Part shown: positions 10,423 through 21,606 of the stretch, piece by piece | Layout of the letters: the number at the start of each line of letters is the position of its first letter | Numbering within the stretch: the stretch's first letter is position 1 | Assembly: GCA_022059125.1 (NCBI GenBank) | Contig: JAEUWY010000012.1 | Span: 806,001 to 870,000, forward strand | Length of the DNA: 64,000 nt | Direction: 5' to 3' | DNA from: Corynespora cassiicola | Lineage: Eukaryota > Ascomycota > Dothideomycetes > Pleosporales > Corynesporascaceae | Notes under the pieces: generated by a model | Database searches by the model: none | What the model was told of the DNA's origin: nothing | What the model saw: only the letters and a program-made list of their open reading frames with translations | Program-made: the position numbers and the translations under genes

Positions 10423-13123
10423 TTTGAGTGGTTATCCTAAATTCTAGGTTTTTTTTTCAGTGAATGACTGTGGTTGGATAAGCGAGCGTATAATGAGTGA
10501 GTGAGCGAATAAATGAATGTATTGAAATGATCGAGGTGGTAATGAGCGACAAGGTGGAACTGTGAGCTGGATGTTGAAAGTCGAAAAGTAGCTGGTATTT
10601 AAGCCATCACAACTCTATGAATTTGATTGCTCTTCCACCGGACTAAGACACAGTTCCTGGGAGTGCAGTGTCGACTTTGCTAAGCCCGAACAGTCTTGAG
10701 AATGGATTTCGCTCATTGCAAGCTGAAATGACGGTCTCTACTGTTTGCCTTCGGAATTCCGTGGTCCATGTCGTTAGATGGATCATCAATACGATTCACA
10801 ATCCGTGTGAAATACTACTATTGATCAATACGGTGCATGGCCGTATTGTCCGCACAAATCTCTAAACGACCGGCACTCGGCATGCAATCGTAAAACCCTA
10901 CGTACCAAGCCATAATTACCATCAACTCCGTGGGCAAACGATCTCAAAAAGTCGGCATCACGCGAATCAATGGGTCGTGGCGCAGTATCGTGGAGGATTG
11001 GCTCTCATGTTGGGGCCGACCGGAGATGGTATAGCACTACGGCCGAAAGGTAAACGAGCTTGGTGGGGTCGCAAACTTGAGGCCTATGGCCATGATTCGA
11101 CCTTGCCGGACGCCTTACCGCACAAATGCGGAAGCTCACTGAATCGAATACCTGTTATTCTAAAGAAGTTCTTTGGAGAGGGGTTCCTGTTTTATTCGAG
11201 ATGCTACATTTCACAGCTGTAAGCCCTCGCCATATAGGGTGTTGTGCATCGCAATGCTGTACAAGCGGACACAAGCTGGCATACTCAATCTAGGTAATAC
11301 CAAAGAACTAGAAATATCTGTTGCCAAACCAATCATCATATTACTGACCTTTTTGGTTCCATTCCCGGCAAAGCTGACCTCGCCCCATTCCCATAAGCCA
11401 AGAGTCCGGCGTTCTGCCTAGCTCCATCCGGAGTTCATATAATCGCCGTATATGGATTCATCGCGCGGGCGCCACAAAAGGTAATCACAATACCGAATTG
11501 TACTTTAGGATGGCCCAGGCGGAAATCGGCATCAATATTAAGTTTCCCGAACACTTGTATCACAGTTCCCATGGAGGAATGTGATTTATTTGGACGCGCT
11601 TCACCGATGATACACATTGGTGATGGTGAAATTTCGTAAAATATGGCAGGTATATAACAGAGCATTCCGATTCCACACTGGAATAAAAATTGCACATGCA
11701 TATTGGAATTTCAGCTTTCCTATCATACCTGTTCATTAGTCATCGTTGGCTTAGCGTTGTTTCTCCAGCCTATGCTTCTATTTCCTGATAGCATATGACA
11801 AGTAAGAGGTATGAATAAAATGAAAGGCTTAACAATCAGCACCGAAATAAAGCTGAAGGGGGTTAAATGCTGGAGGGGCTGCCAATTCTAAGGGAAAAGA
11901 GACTTTCACAACTTTAAGCCCAATAATGTTGGATCTAAGACAACCAGAGGCAGGTTGGGTTATACTTCGAAAATAACAACAATGATCGTGTCAACCATGA
12001 CAAAGCTCATTTCTTAAATCGGCGTCTTTACGTGAGAGAGGGATTCACACATGCGCCAGACCACCACGGAGATGTAAGGACTGTCAAAATAATTAGTTCT
12101 TATTTGGATCACACAAAGTTCCCGTGTGGGTAAAATCAGGCAAGGATGAGGTGTTTAACATTAGCTTGCGATGAAATGCGGGGTTATATCTAACCTAGTT
12201 GAGTACTGGAGCTCACTCCCCGCAGCACGGTATCAGTGAATGGTTGACTCATATTCTAAGTATGAGACTAGAAATCAAGGCGTCCGATACCCGGGAGAGA
12301 CAGATAGCTTCGAAAAACGCACGGCTAGCCTGGGTCAAGAGAATGCTTATGTGATGAAGGCACGTCCATATAGCGACCATAAAGCTTCTTCAGGCAGATA
12401 TTTGGTTACAAATACATGCAATTAATTAATTGGGATGCAAAATTCGATGCGGCTGGCATTTGTAGAAACTAAATTTAGCGTTCACATGCCAACTCGCTAG
12501 ACCAACAACTCTTTCGCTAAGACCTCAGCCTTACCTCTAAGTGGTAGCGAATGGCCTAAATGACAGCATGATGATACTTTATTTTACACCCTGGTAACAC
12601 CGAGAGCTTTAGACTGAGGATTCAACCGTTCAAGCATTCGCCAACGTAAAAGCTTGGCCGTCTGGGCTTGAGTCTAGAGCTCAAGAGTACATTGGTGGAG
12701 AGCTGAACAGTGACGAATTGGGATATTAGTCTCCCGCTTTGTGTTGCGGTGTTTGTCTTGTTGCATCTGGAGGTCAGCTTCTACGGGGCATTGACTCCAA
12801 GTTTTTCAGCTTGTTCGAACCCTGTCTAAAGACTCTGCCCAATAAAACTGTGTGATAACGCTCATCAGGTATTGCTATGTGAACCATCCAGCTGAATTAG
12901 GGGTCTGGAACAGCTTCGTGCTTCAATCTAGTGCCTTTGAGCGCAAATTCATGGTACCCTATGTAACACCATCAGTATAGTCCGTCTCCTTGAACAGTCT
13001 AGCACCAAAATACGAAAATGGATATATAAGGAGTTACTGATATACCAAAGAGTCGAGAATCAAATTCATTTCCTTCGAACAATTCTTTCAATAACAACTT
13101 TGTCTACCAGTTCCTGACTCAAA
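10423..13123. other. Gene-free stretch, 2.7 kb
   Basis: Lies between the divergent lectin/pore-type gene and the orphan gene at 13124. Short frames occur but none has protein-like composition or plausible splice partners. No terminal repeats or transposase remnants were recognised. Confidence 0.5.
13023..13030 (+). promoter_or_regulatory. TATA-like box for the 13124 gene
   Basis: TATATAAG about 100 bp upstream of the ATG at 13124, followed by an A-rich leader. Spacing fits a fungal TATA box; not otherwise tested. Confidence 0.4.
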
Positions 13124-13753
13124 ATGGGTTTCACTTTCACGCGTGATAATACGCCCAGCGCCTTCGCATTCTTTAACGTGAAGGCGGGTAAGGGAAGTGG
13201 CGTTAAGACGTACAAGATCATCGCCTATATTCCGCGCTACAAGTCGGACAGCGTTACCACTGTCAGAAAACAGGGGTTTGCTCCCTTTCGCCAACAATTC
13301 GACAAGGAATTCAAAGGAAGCTACCAAAGTGGGTCCACTTGATTTCCCTGTTCTTCTATGATTATTCCAAATCAACCCAGTGTTTTTTTATTAATGATGC
13401 TCCTAGATATTCCTGTCTTCGGGGACAAGCCCAAGAAGTTGAGCTCAGATGAGCCTCCCGTCAAAGACGACCAGTTCAAGTACCGCATCCGCTGGGCACT
13501 CGCCGACGATGCTGAAAAGAGCAGTGATGGTTCTCTGGTTGGTTTGGGTGCAGTGTCCGATGTTATGAACAAGAATTGCCCAGGAGAAGCAGTCCTAAAT
13601 ATCTATCGGGTGAAAGAACTATTGGTCTTCTCCAACGACACAAAGGGCGAGGAAATAGAAATTAGACTGGCATACATTTTGACCGCAGGCGACCCTCCAG
13701 ACATCAAGGTTTGGACGGATGGCTGCAAGGATGTCAAACCCGCTTGTGGTTGA
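13124..13753 (+). CDS. Hypothetical protein, 183 aa, two exons
   Basis: I do not recognise this protein. Exon 1 (13124-13328) joins exon 2 (13407-13753) across a 78-bp GTGGGT...CTCCTAG intron in phase 1, giving a closed 552-bp frame; without splicing the first frame stops at 13342. The sequence has many short alternating hydrophobic strands (YKIIAYIP, FKYRIRWAL, EIRLAYILTAGDPP) typical of a small beta-sandwich, and ends with two Cys residues. There is no signal peptide. The non-consensus donor makes the splice junction a little uncertain. It is separated by 2.7 kb from the secreted lectin/pore-type gene in divergent orientation. No function is proposed. Confidence 0.6.
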
Positions 13754-15072
13754 TGAGAAATGCGTGTCTCATACCTTTTCACTCTGAGGGGTGCTTGTAG
13801 TCATGGCGACTACTGAATGGTACCGTGGTTTTCCAGGCGGCGTTGATCCCTTAATGCACTTTTGGTTGTCGAGTTTTATTTTTCGCGTGGCTTCTGTTTC
13901 CCCTAACTACAAAGTACCATAATCATGTTTTGAGTTGAGCAGGGTATGGCAACGCATTTGATTTTCATGGAATTTTGATTAGTGCATTTTATCTTGACGA
14001 TCTGAGAATGAAGCTAAGAGTTTGCGGTCGCTATGTCAATCATATGAAAGATTTGATGAAGACTCCAAAGAACTGTACGAAGCGATTCCGCTTAGTGTTA
14101 GCTCATGTGAGTTTGACCACCAGCCTTGTTCGCGCTTGGGGATGCGAAATGACCCCACTCTCGGGTGAAATCCTATCTTGCACATTCTGGAGCGACTGTA
14201 ATCCATTCAGCTTGCCCTCAGCAATCTAGAGCCATTGAAACCAGTCCAAAGGCTACAGCTCCCGAAGCTGCCATTAAATTCTCACATTGTTGAGGCTACC
14301 GAATCTGGCAAGTGTACCCTTGATCGGGTTTTAGTATCTTATTAGTCATTGCTGGATCGATATGATAATCAGGTTCAGCTATGGGTATAGGCGCGGGTAC
14401 TGGTGTCTGAACTAGTAATTTGAGGTACCATCGGCCCCGCAACTCGTTTGCGATGCTCTGCTTTGAGTATAGGTCGCCGAAGGCCTGGACGGAATATCAA
14501 TCTCGGCCATGTTCGTTATTGGAGTTGTTTTTGGGCGGGGTACATAAACCATGTAAGATACTTTGCAGTGACGGACTTTTGCTAGAGCTGACCAGGTCAA
14601 GCCCCGCATCTATGCACATGGCGCGTCACACTATGGCATTTGGTACGTATAAGCGCTCCGACTCCTTGGAATTGCAGCCACCGTCTTCATGCAAGCTGAG
14701 CACGTTTTTATCAGTGGGGTTTGTTTACCGTGCGCCTGGTTTCTGGGTACTAACTATGTGCTACAGCTCCGCTTTCGTTGATTCGTTCCTACATGATGTT
14801 AACTTACGGACTGCCACATGCAACGCCTCTTGTATTTGCAAATCAGTATTGACAGATTTCCACAAGAAAACTCCATCCTCACTCCTGGACTCCCTATCTG
14901 AGCCTTTTTTTTTTTTTGCAACATCACCACCTTGTCATCCACTGATTCAATTCCCTATCAAAGACAATCGATTTACATCCAGCATCTACATATGCCTATG
15001 CCCGCCAAGTTGCCGCTTTTTTCTTTGATAAGGAAGCGACTGACACGTGACTAACTATTTCCTACTTGGTAC
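13754..15072. other. Gene-free stretch, 1.3 kb
   Basis: No supported gene. A frame at 14420-15028 is open but Cys/Ser-rich in a way typical of chance translation. This stretch borders the transposase remnant and may contain the degraded rest of that element. Confidence 0.45.
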
Positions 15073-15720
15073 TTAGGTAACCACCACTGGGCTCAGCTTG
15101 GCTCCCACGGCTGAGATACACTCAAGTACAGTAACCCACTCACGATTCTCTGGGCTTTTAACATAAGCCTTTTTCCTCTGTGAGATAGCAAGGACCTGGC
15201 TGTTCGTACATACCTCTAGTCCTGGCCTACTTTCATCTATATTGTACAAGTCTTCAAGCTGGATGTTTAGCCTCAGTCTCGTACGCTCAAACAGCTCTAG
15301 AAAGGCCCGCACTTGGGCTCGAGTAGCGGCCTCAGCCCTCGGAGCCTCAGGCTTCCTGCCTATTATTGAGGCTATTCGTGGGTTGCGATTGATGAAGTTG
15401 ATGACCCAGTGCTTGCCGAGAGGGGCCTGGTCACCGTTCATACGGAGGATTCGGGTGGCCATCTCTCGGGCCCGAGCGTGTGAGGGAGGTCGGCCTAGGG
15501 CCTCTTCGTCGAGAATCCACTCAACAAGAAACTCCTCTTGCCGAGGGCTCAGCCGTTGCTGGTGTTGGTTGCTGATGGCCTTGCGTACCTGGCCCTTCAT
15601 ACGGCCATGCAGCGTAGTTTGAGGAATGCCGTACGCCCGAGCAGCCGCTCGCTGGCTGCTATAAAGGCCTGCATTTAAATCAGCTATAGCGCTTTGTATA
15701 GCTAGTTCTTTGGCGTTCAT
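15073..15720 (-). mobile_element. Truncated pogo/Fot1-type (Tc1-mariner) transposase
   Basis: The frame gives 215 aa from the ATG at 15720. Residues about 5-50 form a Psq-type helix-turn-helix (SQRAAARAYGIPQTTLHGR). A CENP-B/Tc5-type second helix-turn-helix follows, with PRQEEFLVEWILDEEALGRPP and the GKHWVINFINRNP motif. The start of the DDE domain is marked by YNIDESRPG, where intact Fot1 relatives have a Y-N-x-D-E motif carrying the first catalytic Asp. The frame stops shortly afterwards, so the rest of the DDE catalytic core (normally another 250-300 residues) is missing and the copy should be inactive. No clear terminal inverted repeats were identified on either side. It is a relic of a class II DNA element, directly upstream of the HET gene. 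Confidence 0.85.
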
Positions 15721-16157
15721 TGAGGATGGCTGGTGTTGAAAGTGGCCGAGGTTGACGCAAAGGGGCAAGTTTGTTGAGGGTGGCCGGAACCCTTGTACCC
15801 GAGCTTAGGTAAGGATCGGAAACTCTTCGACTCGGGATCGCATGTATGTCCCGAAGGTTAGCCGATTCCGAGAGAGCGCTCGCAATGCCCATAACATTCC
15901 TTATTTTAATTCTTAACATTGATGGCGGTTCCAGTAAGAGCCCAGGGCATTAAAATCCAGAAAGATCTTCATGAATGCACACCAGCCCCAACTGTGCATG
16001 TGATGAGCTGAACCCATTAGAACCACCTGGACCCCGCCACAGCCCTCAGCCTCACTCTCGGCGAGAAGAGCACTCCGCTTCTGCCTATTCTATGCAAAAT
16101 TTTCAGCTACCTGCTTTCAACCCTGTGCACTCATCATTGTATCACCTTGCGAGGATC
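15721..16157. other. HET gene upstream region, transposon flank
   Basis: About 440 bp between the transposase start and the chosen HET start. The HET frame stays open back to an ATG at 15975, so the protein could be up to 61 residues longer. Confidence 0.4.
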
Positions 16158-18586
16158 ATGTCTGAGCAACCACCAACATGTGGGCAGATTCCGCGGTGGA
16201 TCTATCAAGGCAATTATTCGAGCGAATTCACATCTCACGAATGTCCACATACTCGCCCCGTTGAGGGAAAATCGGGCGTATACAATAGATTCTTCGGGAA
16301 GAAAGATGGGCCTATCAAGGGATACCTCGAGGGCAAGTCATCTTGCTTTGAATGCGCACTGATTGTTCGAATCGCCGAAGAGATCAGCCCTGGCTGGACA
16401 AAAAGGTGCATTGACACGGGTACTGTGCGCTGCCATGCCTCGCAATTGATGGCGCCATTGGAAATGTCATTTTATAATCCGATCGAATATTACAGCACTG
16501 TTCGATTTCTGATAAGGCCCTCAAGTAAGACTTTATCTCCCCTGGAGACTCATATCTTGGCATCGGCGTCGATACTGTAGGACTTGACTGACTTTTGGAA
16601 GCGGATCCACTTTTTGATGAAGATCTTTATAGGGGCTCTCCTCTTCTGTGGCCCCTCCGTAACGTGGAAATGGAACGCCATCAGAGCCTTGCTATCGTTG
16701 AAGATTCATCTTCTCCTGAGGCGTTTGCGCGCGCACGAAAATGGCTGGATCATTGTTTGCAACACGACAAAGCCTGCACAATCCCAAACGAAGATTTCAT
16801 ACCTCGACGCCTCATTAATGTTGGTAGCTGGGACGGTTCCAATGACCCATTTCTTGTCGAACTCAAAGAGCCAGCTCCTTATGCATGCCTCAGCTATTGT
16901 TGGGGCTCAAACACAGAGCATGTCCTCAGGACAACGACAAAAAATTATCAGGAACACTTTGAAAAAATAGTCTTCTCTTCAATGCCTCCTGGAATCCAGA
17001 ACGCAGTATCTGTTTGCCGCGGACTTCACATCCGTTACTTGTGGATAGACTCGTTTTGTCTCATCCAGGATGATCCAGAGCTATGGCTACGGGATGCAGC
17101 TTCGATGGATCTTATATATCTCAATTCGCTTGTAACAATCGCAGCCCAGGAGCCTGCCACTTGCAATGAAGAGTTTCTCGGGAAGCAAAGTTACGCAGGG
17201 CTGCATCGTCAACGAGCCTTCTTGACCGACCTAACAACCTCGGAGGGGACAGTGCGTGTTGAAGGCTTTTTACGCGACGATTTCGAGGATGAGCGTATGG
17301 AGCCATGGAGAAAGCCATATTCGTTGGAAAAGCGCGGATGGTGTTTCCAAGAGTCGTTGCTTCCCAACCGCAGGTTATGCTATAACGGAAGAGAAATGAT
17401 GTGGGAGTGCTTATGCCGAACAATATGCGAGTGCGGTCATGTTTTGCGATGCATCCAAGCGCGACCATATGGGAGGGACGGTGCAATGCTCAAGAGGTTC
17501 CGACTCAAGGCAGAACCAAAAGTTTCAAAATTACAGCATGTCGTGGGGACCCCCAGATGGGGTCATTTGCAACGGACTAAAATCTCAGATGCGGAAAGGA
17601 GGACCATGCTTAGGAGTGGAGAAGGAACTTGGCGCTCCAGGCTACCGAACATTGAGCATGATAATTGGCGATCTCTCATTGCGGACTACAGCCATAGGGC
17701 ACTTTCACGTCGAGAGGATAAGCTGAGAGCAGTTTCTGGGCTTGCAAAAGTGGTGCGAGATACTTTGAGAGATGAAAGTGGTGGTTCAGATGAATACTTT
17801 GCTGGACTTTGGAGGCAAGAATTCGTCTTTGATCTGGCATGGCAAGCATCTCCAGATCACAAGTCCCAGGGATTTCAACCAAGAGAACTCAATAGAAAAA
17901 GGGCCGATGTCGGAACACCTACTTGGACGTGGGCTTCAGTGGACTCACCCGTTATATATACATTCTCTGGGCCGCTCAGATCATGGAAACACAAGCCACA
18001 AATTCAAGAGATGTGCTCGGTGGTCGACATTAGGTGTGAGAGAGAGGTTCCAGAAGATTCTACCTCCGCGGTTGCAAGTGGATGTGCAGTGTTACACGGA
18101 GCTTTGATCCCTGCAGAGTTGGTCATGGATGAGTCTCTTCAATCCTCTGGCTTGATGACGAGTATAAAGAGACATCTTAGAATAGGCAGCTCATATGATC
18201 CTGATTGCATGGAAGAGAGTAAGTCAGGGACACAAGGAGAGAAACTCACGAAGGTAAAAGCCTACTTGGACCTCCTAGGAGAGCTCAAGCTGCATATCAG
18301 AACCAAAGAGGCTTCCCACTGGAACAAGAATAGGAAGGAAAAGCTGTACTGTTTCAGAATGTTTTCCTGGTACGCATATTCCGGGAGCATTCAAATGAGT
18401 GCTTCGGGTGGTTGGGAGAATAAGTACATGGGGCCTGAAACTTGGTTCCTAATACTGAAGGGATCTACGAAGACTGAGGGAGCTTTCGAAAGGATCGGAA
18501 TTGGTGTTTGGGATTCTTGGCAGTCTCTCCGAGGGCCCTGCCCGCTATTCGAAGAAGCTGAGGATGTGACGGTCACTATAGTATAG
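16158..18586 (+). CDS. HET-domain protein (heterokaryon incompatibility family)
   Basis: About 783 aa in two exons, 16158-16524 and 16602-18586. The 77-bp intron has a GTAAGA donor and a CTGAC branch site; the alternative acceptor at 16580 leads at once to a stop and was rejected. The HET core is clear: YACLSYCWG at residues about 216-224 and RYLWIDSFCLIQDD at about 267-280. A further conserved block contains the KRGWCFQE-type motif, here E-K-R-G-W-C-F-Q-E. HET domains are TIR-like and trigger cell death or growth arrest on recognition of non-self partners; no NACHT, WD40 or other receptor domain is fused, so the trigger is unknown. The long C-terminal part is typical of the family and has TWTWASVDSPV. 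The neighbour is a transposon relic, as is frequent for such fast-evolving genes. Confidence 0.85.
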
Positions 18587-18688
18587 TCTAATTACCATCA
18601 GAGCACTGTTGGTGTGAAAGCTTAATATGAGTGGTCGAAAAATTTCCTTCTTAACGCTGTCTGTAAGCCTCGGTCAACCAGTATACAC

Positions 18689-20298
18689 TCATCCCTCAAG
18701 CGTATTCCTCCGGCTCCTCTCTGCCCTCGGGTCGCGCCTCCCCATTGTGACCTCCAACGCCTGAATCAACGCCTTCCCATCATATCTCACAAAATTCTCG
18801 CCCTCGACACGCCTCCCATAGACGCGAATAGCCTCGATTCCCAGCTCATTGAGCTCATCCTTGTCCACCCTTGGTGTGCCAGGGCCTTGGAGATGGATTA
18901 GATGCGTCACATACTTCCTGTATTCGTCTCGGCCTACACTCCCCGCGCCCTTGGAATATGCACCAGCCTTTGCTATAGCATCGATAAAGTCTACGGCCGA
19001 AAAAGGCGAGGATGAAGGCCCCGTCTCACGATCCGTGGTCGAGTTGAGGATGAGAATTTTATGGCGGATGGCAGGGTTGGCAATGGCCTCACCCACACCT
19101 TTGAGGATCAGAGAGGGAATGAGAGACGTATAAAGGGAGCCTATGCTATAGATGACAGCCTGTGCATCCTTCAGCGCATCCATGACTCTCGGGTTTGCGG
19201 CGAGGCGGATCTCCTGCCCGTAGGGGTTGATGTACCAGATCCTCTCGATCCTGGCAGGGAGGTCCTCTTCATCGGCTTTGGAGAAGGAAATGTATTGCTT
19301 CCTTAAGGTGGGCAGGGACCCTGGAAGGTTGGCGTCTTCGATACTGTCGTGGTACTCAGTTTCTTCATCCTGGGAGGGCGGGATGTTTGCAAGCGCTGTT
19401 GCGATGGATGGGTGGGAGATGCTATTTTGGCCGGTGATGACGTTACCATCGGCAAGGCCAGCGGATATGTGATGCGTAAAATTGGTGTTAACTGCTGGAA
19501 GGACTGAGGTATGGGAGGGGACTGAGCAGATGGACGAGAGCAGATAGATGGCGGACTCGAACGAGCCTGTGAAAAGGCGAGCGCTGGGATCATTAGCCAT
19601 TACATCTCATGCGATATCAACTCGATGAATCGATCGAAGGGAAAAATATGGTTGTTAGCGACAATTCTCACCCTGTCAGAAACAGATTGCCAATACTCGC
19701 GCTGGAGAAATCGAACGTCGAGGATGGCCTGAGTCGTTGCAAGATCTCATAGTTGACTAAGTTGAGGATCGACCTTATCAGCTCTTTCTTTGCCGTGGAA
19801 ATATTGGCCCACAGCGCATGATCGGCCTCTACGATCTGCATCCATTCCGACTTGGCCTCGACCCTATCTTTGGGCAGTCGATGGTTGAAGAAGACTTTGA
19901 TGGCTGCCTTTTCGCTGTCGTCGTGATCTGGATCGTCGGGGATGAGACGGACAAGACGACCTGATGATTGTCAAAAGCTGCGATCGAATATCATCTGTAC
20001 ATGCCTATACGCACTGCGCACATCACCGATACCTATTTCCAATTAGTGGCATGCCTTCGGAACGTGATTTGCTCGTACCTGGCCCTCCAAACACTCTTAT
20101 CAACTCGGATGAGCTCCCGCCATTGTCGCTGATCGGTATCACGTAGCTTAGAGGGCATTTCTTATTCTCCCTCACCGCCTTGAAGACGTCAACGAGATTA
20201 TTGGCAGCGCTACCGCCGGAGAAGACGACGATGCCTTTGACTTTTGCGTTGTTCATCGCTAAGGTTGGGGTGGGAGATGGAAAAGATTCGGAAGACAT
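18689..20298 (-). CDS. CofD/UPF0052-family protein (yeast YNL011C-like)
   Basis: Predicted 473 aa with four exons: 20079-20298, 20015-20032, 19672-19960 and 18689-19583. All phases close. The N-terminal Rossmann-like core has VVFSGGSAANNL (residues about 24-35), then ISDNGGSSSELIRVFGGPG and IGDVRSRL, which are hallmark motifs of the CofD/YvcK superfamily binding nucleotide-sugar or phospholactate-type ligands. The fungal members are poorly characterised; bacterial YvcK/GlmR binds UDP-sugars and links to cell wall metabolism, but transfer of that role to fungi is not justified. No signal peptide or membrane helix. The second exon is only 18 nt long and encodes part of the most conserved motif, so it is well supported. 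It converges with the HET gene, 100 bp away. Confidence 0.88.
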
Positions 20299-20807
20299 GA
20301 TGTCGGAAGTGATTTCATAGACTGTAGTGGGTCAAGCACGACTATTTCAAGACATTCTCAATGTTGACAGGGTGTTCACTTGTCGTGGGCAGCTGATGTG
20401 CTCCTTCACAAGCCAAATTTAGCTGGAAAGAGTCATAACTCGAGTTGCCGCATTGGGCCAGGAGCTGCTAGCTTATTATGCGATGTCAATGTGCCATGCT
20501 GGTGCGCCATCCCATGCAACGACACACGCAGGGTCCAGGGATGATTTTGCGAGTCTGAATTGAAGAAGATTTTGGTGGATTGAGGAAATTTGTACAGAAT
20601 TGAGTCCTCGGCTCGCAGGAGTCATAAAGTACATTAACGCTATCCTCTGCTGCCCCCGCATCCTGTCCATTCCAACCCTCAATCTCGCAGTCGAATATAG
20701 CAGATGCCAGATCTATCTGTGGCGGCCCAAAAACATGCCCTGCAGCCGGGAGAAGTCGTATTCTCCTGTGTTTTCCTTTCCTTCCCGGTCCGTCAACACT
20801 TTCACAT
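20299..20807. other. Intergenic, CofD-gene promoter side
   Basis: About 510 bp holding the upstream region of the CofD-family gene and the 3' flank of the complex I subunit gene. No other gene seen. Confidence 0.5.
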
Positions 20808-21135
20808 CTATGCCTCAGCCGCCGCAGCCTCCTCGCGCTCCTTCCTTCGTGCCCGCTTCTCGAGCAATGCGTCTCGTCGGTCGGCCAGCATCTTGTACTG
20901 CCTCTGCTCAACGCCCATCAGCCAGTAACCGAAGCTACCGCCGATGGAGGCGTAGACGGGGTACACCCAGAGGGATTCCTTATTGAAGAGCGGGCGCATT
21001 TCAATGCCGAGCTGCCATAGTCGCACACCGAGGCCTATATACGGGTCCTGTAGTCAGCATACAGAGCTCCGGAGGGTGTGCGGAAGTAGTGAGAGATTTA
21101 CCGAGTCCGCCCCAGAAGAGGACCTTGTGAACCAT
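20808..21135 (-). CDS. Small complex I accessory subunit (fungal 14 kDa-type)
   Basis: 86 aa from two exons (21102-21135 and 20808-21034; 67-bp intron with a GCTGAC branch site). The start MVHKVLFWGGLGLGVRLWQ places a short hydrophobic segment at the N-terminus, followed by IEMRPLF, then a second membrane-like segment (YPVYASIGGSFGYWL), then a highly charged helix (DRRDALLEKRARRKERE). This pattern matches small fungal membrane proteins annotated as NADH:ubiquinone oxidoreductase 14 kDa subunit, located in the inner mitochondrial membrane. The family name is from memory of the motif order, so the exact subunit name is uncertain. It is divergent from the Shg1 gene, 471 bp apart, so they share an upstream region. 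Confidence 0.7.
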
Positions 21136-21606
21136 TGCGAAGGATTGTGTAGGCACCGAAGAGCGTGGAGTGGAGTGGAGATTGCAATTGAGGGACGCAA
21201 GTTATCGCGATAGCGGATAGGGGGGCGGAGGGGGTGGTGGTGTGCTGTGAGGTCGCGTTCTTCTCGCCCTGTCGGGATGAGACCTGGGATGAGCTCGAGA
21301 GCGCGGGTCCCGGATGCCAAGTCTAGTCACGTGTATTCGCCAAGCTAGGGGACCTCCTTCAACGTCAATGGGCTCCTTCAACTTTCTCGCTCTGCGGTCC
21401 TCACTCAATACGCTGACTGTTTCGCTCGCTACCTCAACAACCGCTCTTCAGCGGATCAGCGCTGCCGTGCAGCCCCGCAAATCTCTCCTTTTAACGAGCT
21501 GTCTTCTGGCATTGTCGGAACTGCACAGTGCAAACCGCCGTCCTCTGCACGCCTACCCTTTCCAGTAGTTTTCGATCCTCCGACTGCAAACACCACTTCA
21601 GCCGCC
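21136..21606. promoter_or_regulatory. Shared upstream region of the complex I subunit and Shg1 genes
   Basis: 471 bp between two divergent starts. It contains a pyrimidine-rich stretch towards the Shg1 start. No specific site is assigned beyond a CACGTG-like TCACGTG near 21326. Confidence 0.4.

Noticed and set aside
14420..15028. 202-residue plus-strand frame
   Set aside because: Cys/Ser-rich chance-like composition, ends near the transposon relic, no motif.
16525..16580. Alternative acceptor for the HET intron at 16580
   Set aside because: It puts a TGA three codons into the next exon; the acceptor at 16601 keeps the frame open.
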